Assembly (NCBI GenBank): GCA_963724735.1
Contig: CAVRVX010000041.1
Location: 1-64,000, forward strand
DNA length: 64,000 nucleotides
Direction: 5' to 3'
Source: Rhodoplanes sp963724735
Lineage (GTDB): Bacteria; Pseudomonadota; Alphaproteobacteria; Rhizobiales; Xanthobacteraceae
Shown: positions 26,007 to 34,823 of the stretch, piece by piece
Position numbering within the stretch: position 1 is the stretch's first letter
How the letters are laid out: the number at the start of each line of letters is the position of its first letter
The notes under the pieces: generated by a model
Told to the model about the DNA's origin: nothing
What the model saw: only the letters and a program-made list of their open reading frames with translations
Databases searched by the model: none
Position numbers and translations under genes: made by a program

Positions 26007-27725
26007 TTAGGGAATATTCTCCACGATCATTTCCCAGACGTCGTGGCCTTTGCCGTGCAGCATTGCCCTGGCGCTGTAGACCGCCATCCCGACCACGGCC
26101 TCCGGCGCAACGAGCGGCGAGGGTGGCATCACCAACTGCATCGGTTCCACCTTCACATGCAGCAGCGCTGGACCGGGCTGCGCTAGCCAAGTCTTGACAG
26201 ATTCCTCGAGCTCGCCTGCCTTCGCGACGCTGTGTCCCCACAGGCCCATCGCCTTGGCAACCTCTCCGAAGTCGGGGTTCTTCAAGTCCGTGTACACCGG
26301 CACCAAGCCGGCTGCCTTCTGCTCGATATCGACAAACCCGAGCTTGCCGTTGTCATAGACGACGATCTTGATCGGCAAGTCTTCCTGGACCGTCGTCAGC
26401 AGATCGCCGAGCAGCATGGCGAACCCGCCATCACCCGCCAGACAAATCACTTGCCGGCCAGGCTGGCACTTTTGCAGCCCAAGCGCCGATGCCATCCCAC
26501 CCGCCATCGTGCCATGCAGCAAGCTGGCAAAGGTTCGGCGTTTGCCGCTGGTGTCGATGTGGCGAAGCATCCAGACCGTCGGCGTTCCGTCGTCCGCCGC
26601 GAACAACGCATCTTCGGCCGCGTGCCTGTTGATGATCTTGGTCAAGTAAGTACCGGAAATGGCGGCGTCGGGACCCGACACGGTTTCAGCCTTCGCCGAT
26701 GTGAGGTCCCGCTGGTGGCGCTCCACATGGATTGTCAGAAAGCTGCCATCCTCGTGCTGCTCAAGGCGGGGTAGCAGGGCCGCCAATGTCGTCTTGATAT
26801 CGCCGACCGCCCCGATTGCGACGGGATGTCGTCGGCCTATATGGGTTGGATCGACATCGATCTGAATGATCGTTGCCTTATTGGGATAAAACTGGCTCCA
26901 GGCGAAATCCGCTCCAAGTAGGAGCAGCACATCACAGTCGAGCACGGCGTGATAGCCGGCGGGCCCACCGATGATGCCGGTCATGCCAACATTGTAGGGA
27001 TTATCGTATTCGAGGAAGTCTTTGCCACGAGACGTGTGAGCCAATGGCGCCTTCAAACGCGCCGCGGTGGCAACCACCTCGTCATGTGCACCTGCACACC
27101 CGGCGCCTCCGTAGATCGTGATCGCGTCACTCTTGTTGAGAATGGCTGCGATTTCATCGAGGTCCGCGTCGCTCGGGCGAATGAGCGGACGGCGCGCATG
27201 GACCGCATACGGGGGTTCCTCGTGCGAGGCGGCGTTGGCGACATCCGCCGGAACGACGAGCACGGCGACACCGCGTTTCGTCAGGGCTGCCTGGCAGGCT
27301 GCGACTGTCTTGCGACGGGCCTGCTCCGGCGTCACGATCATCTCGCAATAGACGCTGCAGCCCTTGAACACGTCCTCGTAGTCGATCTCTTGGATCGACT
27401 CGAACCCCATGTCATGGCGCACGATCTGCGTCGCAATCAGGATGACCGGGGCGCGGTTGCGATTGGCTTCATAGAGGCCATTGATGAAGTGGAGACTGCC
27501 GGGACCGCAGGTTCCGGCGCAGGCCGTGAGACGCCCAGTGAATAGCGCTTCGGCGGCTGCCGCAAAGGCGCCGGCCTCTTCGTGGCGCATGTGCACCCAA
27601 TCGATTTCGCTGCGATCGATGGCGTGGGCGATCCGGTTCAACGTGTCGCCGACGATCCCGTAGCATGTCTTCACGCCGGCTGCTTGCAGCGTTTCGACGA
27701 GTAGATCAGCCACTCGCTTACCCAT
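26007..27725 (-). CDS. PoxB-like thiamine-diphosphate-dependent enzyme (second copy)
   Basis: 572 residues, same family as the enzyme at 15-16.7 kb but clearly diverged. Motifs: GVKTCYGIVGDTLNRIAHAI, catalytic Glu in HMRHEEAGAFAAAAEALFTG, ThDP motif GDGGFAMLLGDL...YDNGKLGF. Its C-terminus (MAVYSARAMLHGKGHDVWEM, then IVENIP) lacks the full lipid-binding tail seen in the other copy, so membrane activation may differ. Likely reaction: oxidative or non-oxidative decarboxylation of pyruvate or another 2-oxo acid. Many alphaproteobacteria carry such an uncharacterised 'thiamine pyrophosphate-requiring' paralogue. Frame intact. Repeat A copy 2 lies 420 bases upstream. Confidence 0.88.
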   Translation of the reverse strand: MGKRVADLLVETLQAAGVKTCYGIVGDTLNRIAHAIDRSEIDWVHMRHEEAGAFAAAAEALFTGRLTACAGTCGPGSLHFINGLYEANRNRAPVILIATQIVRHDMGFESIQEIDYEDVFKGCSVYCEMIVTPEQARRKTVAACQAALTKRGVAVLVVPADVANAASHEEPPYAVHARRPLIRPSDADLDEIAAILNKSDAITIYGGAGCAGAHDEVVATAARLKAPLAHTSRGKDFLEYDNPYNVGMTGIIGGPAGYHAVLDCDVLLLLGADFAWSQFYPNKATIIQIDVDPTHIGRRHPVAIGAVGDIKTTLAALLPRLEQHEDGSFLTIHVERHQRDLTSAKAETVSGPDAAISGTYLTKIINRHAAEDALFAADDGTPTVWMLRHIDTSGKRRTFASLLHGTMAGGMASALGLQKCQPGRQVICLAGDGGFAMLLGDLLTTVQEDLPIKIVVYDNGKLGFVDIEQKAAGLVPVYTDLKNPDFGEVAKAMGLWGHSVAKAGELEESVKTWLAQPGPALLHVKVEPMQLVMPPSPLVAPEAVVGMAVYSARAMLHGKGHDVWEMIVENIP

Positions 27726-28146
27726 AGCGGAACCTCACCTGTTGCTGGCCTCTTCCGCCCGGCCTTCGAATTGATACCGCGAACGATGCCAATCGAGCGG
27801 CTGGCGCAACGGATTGCGCGGCTGCGGGCGATGCGATCAAAAGTGCCGCTCACGCCAAGAAGAGCATTACGTACGATTTATCGAGGCGTTCATGGAGTAG
27901 TCTCCTTTGATGCGGGCCGAAGTGGGCTCTGCTTGAACCGAGTGCGGTTGGATGTGTGAATATGCTGCCGTTTGACGCGTCCAAACCGTGAGCCGAGCGC
28001 GAGCGCGAGCGCTACCACGGGAATGATATCGCGCCAGACGCACGGAGCGTTCCAATTATTCCCGAAACATGGAAAACGCCAATCATGGTCGCAACGACTG
28101 GATCTTGGCGTTGCTCCGTCGCGTAGCTATTCACACGTATTGGTGA

Positions 28147-28300
28147 GGGCAATATGAACGGCGTGATGCTCCACTTGCTTTTGTTCCAGAAATGACGCGA
28201 AGGCGTCGTGCGATTTGAGTTAGAACGTTCATGCCGCCTCCTGCGCAACCAGCAATGCCGGGACCTCGCGCTCCCAGCGCTGGGAATTCCTGCTCTCGTG
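28147..28300 (-). repeat. Repeat A, copy 2
   Basis: Counterpart of 16848-17000. On the minus strand it contains a well-placed ribosome-site-like GGAGGCGGC before ATGAACGTTCTAACTCAAAT, matching the internal Met of copy 1, but the frame is shifted soon afterwards. Just outside it (28301-28366, minus) is a scrap reading EVSFGPFRLLPAQFLLLEGD, the usual N-terminus of winged-helix (Trans_reg_C) regulators, cut off at the repeat edge. Confidence 0.7.
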
Positions 28301-28575
28301 TGGTCTGTCGCCTTCCAGCAGAAGAAACTGTGCTGGAAGTAAGCGGAACGGTCCGAATGAAACCTCGCTCGTCGTCGCGCTGGCAGGTTTGCTTGGTTTC
28401 AGTGGGTCGGTATCCGGACTTTGAACGCGGCGTCTGACACCAAAGCCTGAGTCAGAATTAAATCGATCCAGCACTGGCGCGTCTGCCAACTGCAGGCGTT
28501 CGGAAGGCGTCCTCGATCCCACAAAAGGTAGAACCTTACGATCCTTTGAGCCGGGCGCCTCTGTTCCTGGAATCA

Positions 28576-28846
28576 AGGTGGCAAGTTTCAAAGCGGGCGT
28601 CACCGAACTGCTCCTCTCCGTAATGCGCGGATCGCAATCGTGGTGAGCCGCAATTTGATGATTTGGAATGCCAATATCTATTGCACGTTGGTCGTGCGAG
28701 ATAGCCTTATTGTTTCGCTCCGCTGAACGTTGGTTTACAGACCGTGCGGGATGGAAATGGTGGAGAGCATGACGACACCCTCCTGTGATTTGAAGTGCCT
28801 GGGGGCGATAAGCTTGCGGTGACCGAGGTTGCACCTGTGGTCACAG
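28576..28846. repeat. Repeat B, copy 2
   Basis: Counterpart of 18629-18898. Same order and orientation relative to repeat A as at the first locus, but the A-B gap is about 0.28 kb here against 1.6 kb there, where four small genes lie between. Contains CTGAACGTTGGTTTACA at 28723-28739. Confidence 0.85.
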
Positions 28847-29197
28847 TAAGCGAGCTGGTTGCGATTTATCGCAGCCAAATCTTCCCGATGGGCTCACAAC
28901 ATAGCGCACAGACGGATTGTGGGCGCGGTGTCCTGCCGTTGACCAAAAGGAACTTCATGCCGCGACCATCAACGTACGAAAGCTAGCCATTGCGATGCCA
29001 GTTGATCGACCAACCTACCGGTAACGCGAGACCGACAAGACCGAAACAGCGTGGGCGTGCTTCTCACGCCATTTCGGGCCAGGGCCGCGCATGTAGTGCA
29101 ACTCGGGGTGATAGCGACATTTCCGACAAGCGGTCACTTAAAGCCTCCGCGCGAGATGGATTGCTGCGACGCTGGAAAGAAAACTGCAGTGGTGCTA
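28847..29197. other. Gene-free stretch left of the IS5-type element
   Basis: About 350 bases without a frame I can support. It ends at the CTAG target of the IS5-family insertion. Confidence 0.35.
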
Positions 29198-30044
29198 GGG
29201 CCTGTTTACATTCATTTGGGCCAAAGGACGACAGCGACGAGATTGATCATCGCGGCGAAGCATGTATCGGTCTTTTCATAGCGTGTGGCGATGCGTCGGA
29301 ACGCCTTGATGGCGCAGAAGAAGTTTTCGATGAGGTGGCGCCATTTGTACTTTTCCGTGTCATGTGTGGGGTGTCCAGAGGTCCCTTCGCGCAGCGGAAT
29401 GACGGCCTCGATGTCGCTGCCAGCCAAACGTTCGCGCAACCAGTGCGCATCGAACGCCTTATCGCCGATCAAGGCCAAGAAGGAGACGCCGGCCATGAGA
29501 ACGTCAAAACTTGTGATGTCGTGACGCTGGCCCGGCAGGAGCACGAAGCGGAGCAAATTGCCGAGCGCATCGACGAGCGCCGCAATTTTGGTTGTCAGAC
29601 CGCCGCGCGATTTGCCGATGGCCTGATTGCGAGTCCCCCTTTTGCGCCGGTTCCATGCTGATGGACCCGGATGTGCGTCGCGTCGAGGAGGACGTATTCG
29701 AAATCGGGATCATCCGACAAGGCCTTGAAAATCCGTCCCAGACGCCCTTCTGCGCCCAACGCCAAAAGCGGGTATAGACGGTGAACCATTTGCCGAATTC
29801 CCCCGGCAGATCACGCCAGGGAGCGCCGGTCCGCGCGATCCACAATACCGCCTCGACGAACAGGCGATTGTCACGCGCGGTCGCGCCGGGATCACCAACC
29901 TTGCCCGGCAGCTCTGGCGCAATCCGTTTCCATTGCTGCTCGCTCAGGATCGTGCGAATCAAGGCTGACCTCCATTTTTCAGCCTTGAATTAGAACTTTG
30001 CGGGGTTGGGAATCGGGCTCGCGGCTATGATTGTAAACAGGCCC
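29198..30044 (-). mobile_element. IS5-family insertion sequence (about 847 bp)
   Basis: Perfect 13-base terminal inverted repeats: GGGCCTGTTTACA at 29198-29210 and its complement at 30032-30044. Flanking bases are gcTA on the left and TAgt on the right, so the insertion duplicated TA within a CTAG target, as is typical of the IS427/IS1031 type of the IS5 family. The empty site would read GGTGCTAGTGTTG. It encodes one transposase on the minus strand in two or more frames. Confidence 0.92.
29212..29962 (-). pseudogene. IS5-family transposase in split frames
   Basis: From 29962: MIRTILSEQQWKRIAPELPG, then LFVEAVLWIARTGAPWRDLP and KWFTVYTRFWRWAQKGVWDG (OrfA). The sequence continues in another frame as IFKALSDDPDFEYVLLDATH, then in a third as LTTKIAALVDALGNLLRFVL, with ALIGDKAFDAHWLRERLAG (a D of the DDE triad) and KWRHLIENFFCAIKAFRRIA (the E region), ending VVLWPK at 29212. 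IS427-group elements make the full protein by one programmed frameshift; here two shifts are needed, so one is probably a mutation. The outer ends are perfect, so the element moved recently. Confidence 0.82.
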
Positions 30045-30139
30045 TAGTGTTGCGTCCCACAAATAAGTTGCCATAGTTGGCGGATGGATTCATGATTTGC
30101 TCCTGGGCTTTAGGGGCGGATGATGGCGTGCATTGGGCG

Positions 30140-30380
30140 ACCTCAGGAACGAGCAATCTTGCTCAGGGATGGGGAGCGTGAAGAACTGTAGCGGATCGCG
30201 CGGTCGCGTTCTGCGTCGCATGGTTTGGTTCGCAGAGCAAAGATCATTCTTTCCTCCGCTGACGGGGAAGCGAACACGTCGATCGCGCGGCGGCTCGGGA
30301 TCGCCAATCCCACCGTCTGCCATTGGCGCAACAAGTGGTTCGATCAGGGGATCGCCGGAAGCGATCCTTGAAAAGGTCGG
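30140..30380 (+). pseudogene. IS630-family transposase N-terminal scrap
   Basis: Split over frames, the plus strand contains GEANTSIARRLGIANPTVCH followed by WRNKWFDQGIAG, the helix-turn-helix start of IS630-type transposases, preceded by an Arg/Ala-rich stretch also typical of them. It breaks off near 30375. No DDE domain. It lies just downstream of the integrase gene's 3' end. Confidence 0.5.
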
Positions 30381-30432
30381 CAAATTGTGGGACGCGAGAC
30401 TATTTTAGTGCCGGAAAAAAGGACGCCGAATG

Positions 30433-31737
30433 TTACGTTCGCTGCTCCATTGCGGATAAAAGCGATTCCTCCTCAGGATCGCATTGGTTCATCGATTCTG
30501 CGATCCATTCTGAAACTTTGTCGGCGGCTGATACCAATGCGGTGTCGAGGTGGTGGATATATCGGCTGGTCGTACTATTGCTCGAATGGCCGATCATGGC
30601 CGCGATGGTCGGCTCAGTATATCCGAGATCTGAGGCCACTGACGCATATGCGTGACGAAGCCCGTGAGGCGTCAGAGATAAATCGGAGGATTTCACAATC
30701 CGGAGCCAAGCCTTCGGGAGGCCTTTGAAGTGTTCATCCGCTGATCGGCCTGGCAAGACATACTTACCGACTGCGAATGCAAGAGCTTGACCCAGGAGTT
30801 CCCGAGCAGCCTTGCCGATAGGACGGACGCTTTTTCCCTCCTTGGTGTCCGATAGGCGGAGGCAACAGGCTTCTAAATCGATTTCTGCCCACTGGAGACG
30901 CTCGATTTCACCTCGCCGACATCCAGTCAGCGCAAGCAGTCGGATCGCTAGAATCGCCATTCGATTCTCGCCGCTATCCTCCGCCTCTCGTAAAGCGTTT
31001 CCAAGCACCTGATATTGCGAACGCGAGAGACGGACGACACGGCGGCCGTCGGCCGAGCGCTTGACGCCTCGCGAAGGACTGAAAGGAATGATGCCTTCCG
31101 AAACAGCGAACGATAGAATTCCGCCTAATAGGCCAAGCGTGCGCCTAGCAGTTCCATGGCCGCCTTTGACGATCGCGCGTCCCCGACGGCCGGTGTTTAT
31201 GTCGGCAGTAGTCTTTCCGACCGCCACATCACGCATGAAGCGAACAATATCCGGTGTCTCAAGCTTTTTTACGCTTTTCGTCCCAAGCAGAGGGAGGATG
31301 TGTCGTTCGATCCGACCTCGATCGACATAAAGAGTTGACGGCTTCTTCGGTTTACCGCCTTTGCCCAAGATCAGTCCTTTCTCTGCTGCCGCGAGGTAGG
31401 CGCTGCATAACTGGCTGACCGTCATCGCGTTCCGTTCTTGCGAGCGCTCTTCAGCGGGATCGCCACCCTTCGCCACTTCCGCAAGCTTCGCCTTCGCCGT
31501 CTTTCGCGCTTCATCAGCGGTCAAGACTCCGAACCTTCCCAGCGTCAGACGACGGCTTGCGCCTCGGCTGTTGCGGTATTGAAGGATGAACGAGCGGACC
31601 CCACTCGGCTTTATCCGTAGTCCGAAGCCGCCCAGCTCATCGTCCCATACATAAAGGTCACGCGCGGGATCGGTTACGATCTCGTCGATTGTGCGCTTTG
31701 TGAGTTTCAACGTAGATTGGGCCCTTCGGGTAAGCAT
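30433..31737 (-). CDS. int: Tyrosine-type site-specific integrase
   Basis: About 434 residues, full length for island/P4-type integrases. N-terminal DUF4102-like arm domain (TLKLTKRTIDEIVTDPARDL, then WDDELGGFGLRIKPSGVRSF), SAM-like core-binding domain in the middle, and a C-terminal catalytic domain with the R-H-R-H-Y set: Arg in LTGCRRGEIERLQW, HGLRHAYASVA, MIGHSSNSTTSRYIHHLD with the nucleophile Tyr in RYIHH. The start is uncertain: ATG 31737 and ATG 31785 overlap a set of GGGTAAGCA repeats, and TTG 31710 directly before the conserved KLTKRT is also possible. The gene reads away from the tRNA fragment at 31.9 kb, the standard layout for an island integrase next to its attachment site. Confidence 0.9.
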   Translation of the reverse strand: MLTRRAQSTLKLTKRTIDEIVTDPARDLYVWDDELGGFGLRIKPSGVRSFILQYRNSRGASRRLTLGRFGVLTADEARKTAKAKLAEVAKGGDPAEERSQERNAMTVSQLCSAYLAAAEKGLILGKGGKPKKPSTLYVDRGRIERHILPLLGTKSVKKLETPDIVRFMRDVAVGKTTADINTGRRGRAIVKGGHGTARRTLGLLGGILSFAVSEGIIPFSPSRGVKRSADGRRVVRLSRSQYQVLGNALREAEDSGENRMAILAIRLLALTGCRRGEIERLQWAEIDLEACCLRLSDTKEGKSVRPIGKAARELLGQALAFAVGKYVLPGRSADEHFKGLPKAWLRIVKSSDLSLTPHGLRHAYASVASDLGYTEPTIAAMIGHSSNSTTSRYIHHLDTALVSAADKVSEWIAESMNQCDPEEESLLSAMEQRT

Positions 31738-31858
31738 GGGGTAAGCACGGGTAAGCAAAAGAGCGCCAACTTCGGCCAAGACCATTGCCTATTTTATAGC
31801 TGCGAAAGGGGAGCAAAATAGGGCGCTTCTTCAATATAGGTAAATTTAGGTAAGCATC
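31728..31858 (+). promoter_or_regulatory. GGTAAGCA direct repeats between integrase and attachment site
   Basis: GGGTAAGCA occurs three times at 31728-31736, 31739-31747 and 31749-31757 (spacing 11 and 10 bases, one helical turn), and AGGTAAGCA once more at 31848-31856 next to the attachment site. Such repeats at the 5' end of an integrase gene are candidates for arm-type binding sites of the integrase or of an excisionase. Function inferred from position only. Confidence 0.5.
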
Positions 31859-31876
31859 AGGAAGGTGCCGACTTTA

Positions 31877-31921
31877 CCCTCCGAAGGCAAAGGTCAGAGG
31901 TTCGAATCCCCTCGGGCGCGC
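31877..31921 (+). other. Attachment site: 3' half of tRNA-Arg (anticodon CCG)
   Basis: The sequence from the anticodon loop (CTCCGAA) through a T-arm with TTCGAAT to an acceptor end CGGGCGCGCCA reads as the 3' part of a tRNA-Arg(CCG). The 5' half is absent: bases before 31877 do not fold into D-arm or acceptor strand. The T-stem and anticodon stem each have one A-C mismatch, so this is a diverged copy. With an integrase immediately to the left, it is the island-end att copy. An intact tRNA-Arg in the same orientation would be expected at the far (left) end, outside this window. Confidence 0.8.
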
Positions 31922-31924
31922 CAA

Positions 31925-32330
31925 GTCTCACAAGGTCCATTCCGAAGACATAGGTGACGGTTTATTCCGGAGACATGGGTAACACTTTCGGGTCCGAAGG
32001 GATTGTTGGTGGGTTCGAGCCTGCATGTCTCGTCGTCGAAGAAGCCGAGATCGTGGTGGCTGAAGGTTGCGAGCCAGATGCCGTCGTCGACTTCCTTGAT
32101 GCCGAGCCGTTGGCCGGCGAAGACGGTGGAGATGTTGATCTTCTCGCGATGCAGGCAGACGCGTCCGCAGGCGGTGACGGGGATGTCGCGGTCGTGGAAC
32201 GGGTAGGTCAGCTCGGGCAGCCACATAGCGGCGCGGTGAGGCATAGACCTTCGGCGGGACACTTTATGGCGAGCGCTTCGTGCGGCGTTCGGTGTTGAAC
32301 TCGTGCACGGAGGCGTCAAAGCGGCCCTTG
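31925..32330 (-). pseudogene. IS481-family transposase, C-terminal remnant
   Basis: Read leftward: FDASVHEFNTER near 32310, then after shifts ELTYPFHDRDIPVTACGRVC, LHREKINISTVFAGQRLGIK and EVDDGIWLATFSHHDLGFFD with NPFGPESVTHVSGI. This is the end of an IS481-type transposase. The integrase core lies outside or is deleted. The bases after it (tccgaagacataggtgac, tccggagacatgggtaac) look like the end region of such an element. It sits directly right of the attachment site, so the flank of the island is scarred too. Confidence 0.7.
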
Positions 32331-32399
32331 CCGCCGAACCGGCCATAACCGCTCGCCTTCACACCGCCGAACGGCATCTGCGCCTCGTCTGTTGGGCGG
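32331..32399 (-). pseudogene. Aldehyde dehydrogenase C-terminal scrap
   Basis: About 20 codons, DEAQMPFGGVKASGYGRFGG followed by K, match the conserved C-terminal loop of aldehyde dehydrogenases (PFGG.K.SG.GR.GG). They are fused on one side to the IS481 remnant and abut the livF stop on the other. The gene probably closed the catabolic cluster to the right before the transposase cut it. Confidence 0.55.
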
Positions 32400-33146
32400 T
32401 CAGGACTGTTGCCGCTCCCCGGCCGGCGCCTCCGCCTTTGCGTCGCCGCCAGTGAAATATAGCTCGTGCAGCCGAGCTAGATCGACCCGTGCCGCCGCTT
32501 CGGACAGGGTCACTCGCCCAGCCTGCATAAGATAGACGTGATCAGCGACTTTCAAGGTCCGCACGGTATTCTGCTCCACCAGCACGATGGTGCGCCGCTC
32601 GCTGCGCAGGCGGGCGATGATACGGAATATCTCGTCGACGATGACGGGGGCAAGGCCGAGCGACGGCTCGTCGATGAGAAAGATCTTGGGTTTCTCCATC
32701 AGGCCGCGACCCATGGCCAGCATCTGCGCCTCGCCGCCGGAAAGCGACCCGGCCACTTGCTGGCGCCGTTCCTTCAGCCGCGGAAAGAGCTCATAGACGC
32801 GTTCCAAATTTGTTGCATAGGCCGCCCGGCACGCTTTCGGATAAGCCCCCATCAGGAGGTTTTCCTCGACCGTCATGTCGCGGAAGATGAGCCGGCCTTC
32901 CGGGATCATCACCAGCCCCGCCTGCACGAGGTCCCAGGTGGCGCGCCCGGTGATCGACCTGCCGTCGAGGCGGATTTCGCCTGCCGTTGCCGGAACGAGC
33001 CCCATGATCGCCCGCAACAGCGTCGTCTTGCCGGCGCCATTGGGGCCAACGATGGCGGTGGTCTGGCCGCTTGCAACCGTGAGCGACACGTCCCAGAGAA
33101 CGTTGATTGCACCATAGCCGGCTCTGAGATTGGTCACCTCAAGCAT
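32400..33146 (-). CDS. livF: Branched-chain amino acid-type ABC transporter ATPase LivF
   Basis: 248 residues. Walker A GPNGAGKTT, Q-loop region, signature LSGGEAQMLAMGRGLM, Walker B IFLIDEPSLGLAP and switch His replaced by Gln in LVEQNT as is normal for LivF. It is one of two cytosolic ATPases driving a Liv-type importer. Its start overlaps the livG stop by 8 bases, so translation is coupled. Last intact gene of the leftward cluster; a short Ala/Glu-rich extension follows the usual C-terminus. Confidence 0.93.
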   Translation of the reverse strand: MLEVTNLRAGYGAINVLWDVSLTVASGQTTAIVGPNGAGKTTLLRAIMGLVPATAGEIRLDGRSITGRATWDLVQAGLVMIPEGRLIFRDMTVEENLLMGAYPKACRAAYATNLERVYELFPRLKERRQQVAGSLSGGEAQMLAMGRGLMEKPKIFLIDEPSLGLAPVIVDEIFRIIARLRSERRTIVLVEQNTVRTLKVADHVYLMQAGRVTLSEAAARVDLARLHELYFTGGDAKAEAPAGERQQS

Positions 33147-33855
33147 CGCCCGCTCCCGTGTAGCTGCGGCGGACCTCGGGATCGTCGAACACCTGTTCCG
33201 GCGTGCCGTCGGCGATCACCTCACCGAAATTGAGAACGACGCAACGCCGGCACAGCCGCAAGATCGTTTCGATATCGTGCTCGATCACGATCATGGCGAG
33301 ATGCCATTCCTGGTGCAGCCGCGCGATCATCTGCGTGAATGCCCGCTTTCCATGGACCTCGAGCCCAGCCAACACTTCGTCGAGCATCAGAAGCTTGGGA
33401 CGGGTGGCGAGCGCCTTGCCGACTTCGAGCCGTTTCTGCTCGCTGAGCGTGAGCCCGGTCGTGGCGTCGGCATCGACCTTTTCCTCGAGGTCGAGAAAAC
33501 GCAGAATCGCATCGATCTGCCCGTCATCGACCGCGCCGGCGCCGAATCGCTGGGCCACAATGAGGTTTTCCCGCACGGTCAGGCCGTGCAGCGGCTGTGG
33601 GTTCTGGAACGTGCGGCCGACGCCGACACGCGCCCGCTGGTGCATGCGGCGCTTGAGCAGGTCGAGGCCGTCGAAGCTGGCGCGCCCAGCGACCGGGCGA
33701 ACCAGACCAGAGATGACGTTGAAGACGGTTGTCTTGCCGGCGCCGTTCGGCCCGACGAGCCCGACGACGCTGTTCTCGGCAATATCGAGAGTGAGGGCGC
33801 TCAGCGCAGTCAGGCCGCCGAACCTGACGGTGATGTCCTCAAGCCGAAGCAACAT
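33139..33855 (-). CDS. livG: Branched-chain amino acid-type ABC transporter ATPase LivG
   Basis: 238 residues. Walker A GPNGAGKTTVFNVISGL, GVGRTFQNPQPLHGLTVREN, a degenerate signature LTLSEQKRLEVGKALA as is common in LivG, Walker B LLMLDEVLAGLE and switch His in VIEHDIETI. Pairs with LivF to energise import. Start overlaps the end of livM by 17 bases. Frame intact. Confidence 0.93.
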   Translation of the reverse strand: MLLRLEDITVRFGGLTALSALTLDIAENSVVGLVGPNGAGKTTVFNVISGLVRPVAGRASFDGLDLLKRRMHQRARVGVGRTFQNPQPLHGLTVRENLIVAQRFGAGAVDDGQIDAILRFLDLEEKVDADATTGLTLSEQKRLEVGKALATRPKLLMLDEVLAGLEVHGKRAFTQMIARLHQEWHLAMIVIEHDIETILRLCRRCVVLNFGEVIADGTPEQVFDDPEVRRSYTGAGDA

Positions 33856-34823
33856 TGCTTTTTCTCTGTCGCGGGTGGCCGCCGATACCAGGGAGGTCGC
33901 GGAATGGTCGAGCGAGCAACGGCAACAATCCGGTCGGAACGAACAGGATCATCGCGCCGAGCATGATGCCGAACATGATCTGGTGGCCTTGCGGCAGGAT
34001 GTTCTTGAACACGAGCTGGTCGAGCAGATAGATCAGCGCCGCGCCCACGATCGGTCCTGCGAGCGTTCGATAGCCACCGACCATCGCGGCGACGATCGGA
34101 AGCACAGTCCACAAGCCAGAAAATGCGTAGTTCGGCTCGAGGAAGCCGATGACATGGGCATTGTAGGCGCCGACCACGCCGGTAATGAAAGCCGAGACCG
34201 CGAGCATCGCCGCTTTCAGCAAGGTGCTCGGCACGCCGATGACACGGGTCGCATCCTCGGTATCGTGCATCGCTTTGAGCGCGAGACCCCAATAGCTGTC
34301 GCGGATCAGCTTGTAGGCCAGCACGGCGAGCATCAAAATCGTCATGATGGTGAAATAGGCGCCGGTCTTGCCGGTCAAGCCGAAGAAGGACGGCAGCGCC
34401 GGAATGCTCAAGATCCCCGCGGCCCCGCCCGTTACCGAAGTCATTTCGTTGGCGAGAATCCGGAAAATATGGGCATAGGCGAGAATGGCGAGTGCGAAAT
34501 AGGGGCCGCGCAGGCGCAGCGCCGGCATGGTGACGAGCGATGCAAACGTTGCGCCCACTCCGCCCGCGATGAGCCCGAGGAACGGATTGACGCCCCAATC
34601 CTTCGCAAGCAAGGCGGAGACATAGGCGCCGACGCCGAAAAACGCGGCATGACCGAAACTGACCATGCCGCCGAGATTGCCGAGCAGCGCCCAGGGCAAG
34701 GCGACGCCTGCGATGGTGAGCGAGGCGATCACCTGAACTCATGACGAAATCGCTTCCCGCAAGCAGCGGTGGAACGGCCAGATAGCAGAGCACAATGACG
34801 ACAAAGGGGAACCAGCGCCTCAT
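33839..34823 (-). pseudogene. livM: Liv-type ABC permease LivM, N-terminal frameshift
   Basis: The initiation region overlaps the livH stop (34823 against 34820) and encodes MRRWFPFVVIVLCYLAVPPL, then LAGSDFVMS. At about 34735 the frame slips; the main body starts again as VIASLTIAGVALPWALLGNL with GGMVSFGHAAFFGVGAYVSA (the LivM signature loop) and runs 290 residues through about eight helices to 33839. A GTG at 34732 could start a shortened protein lacking the first helix. Either a single-base sequencing error or a real mutation; the operon's binding protein has one too. Confidence 0.8.

Noticed and set aside
31860..31925. A complete tRNA gene
   Set aside because: Only the 3' half fits; there is no D-arm or 5' acceptor strand before 31877, and two stems have mismatches, so I call an attachment-site fragment.
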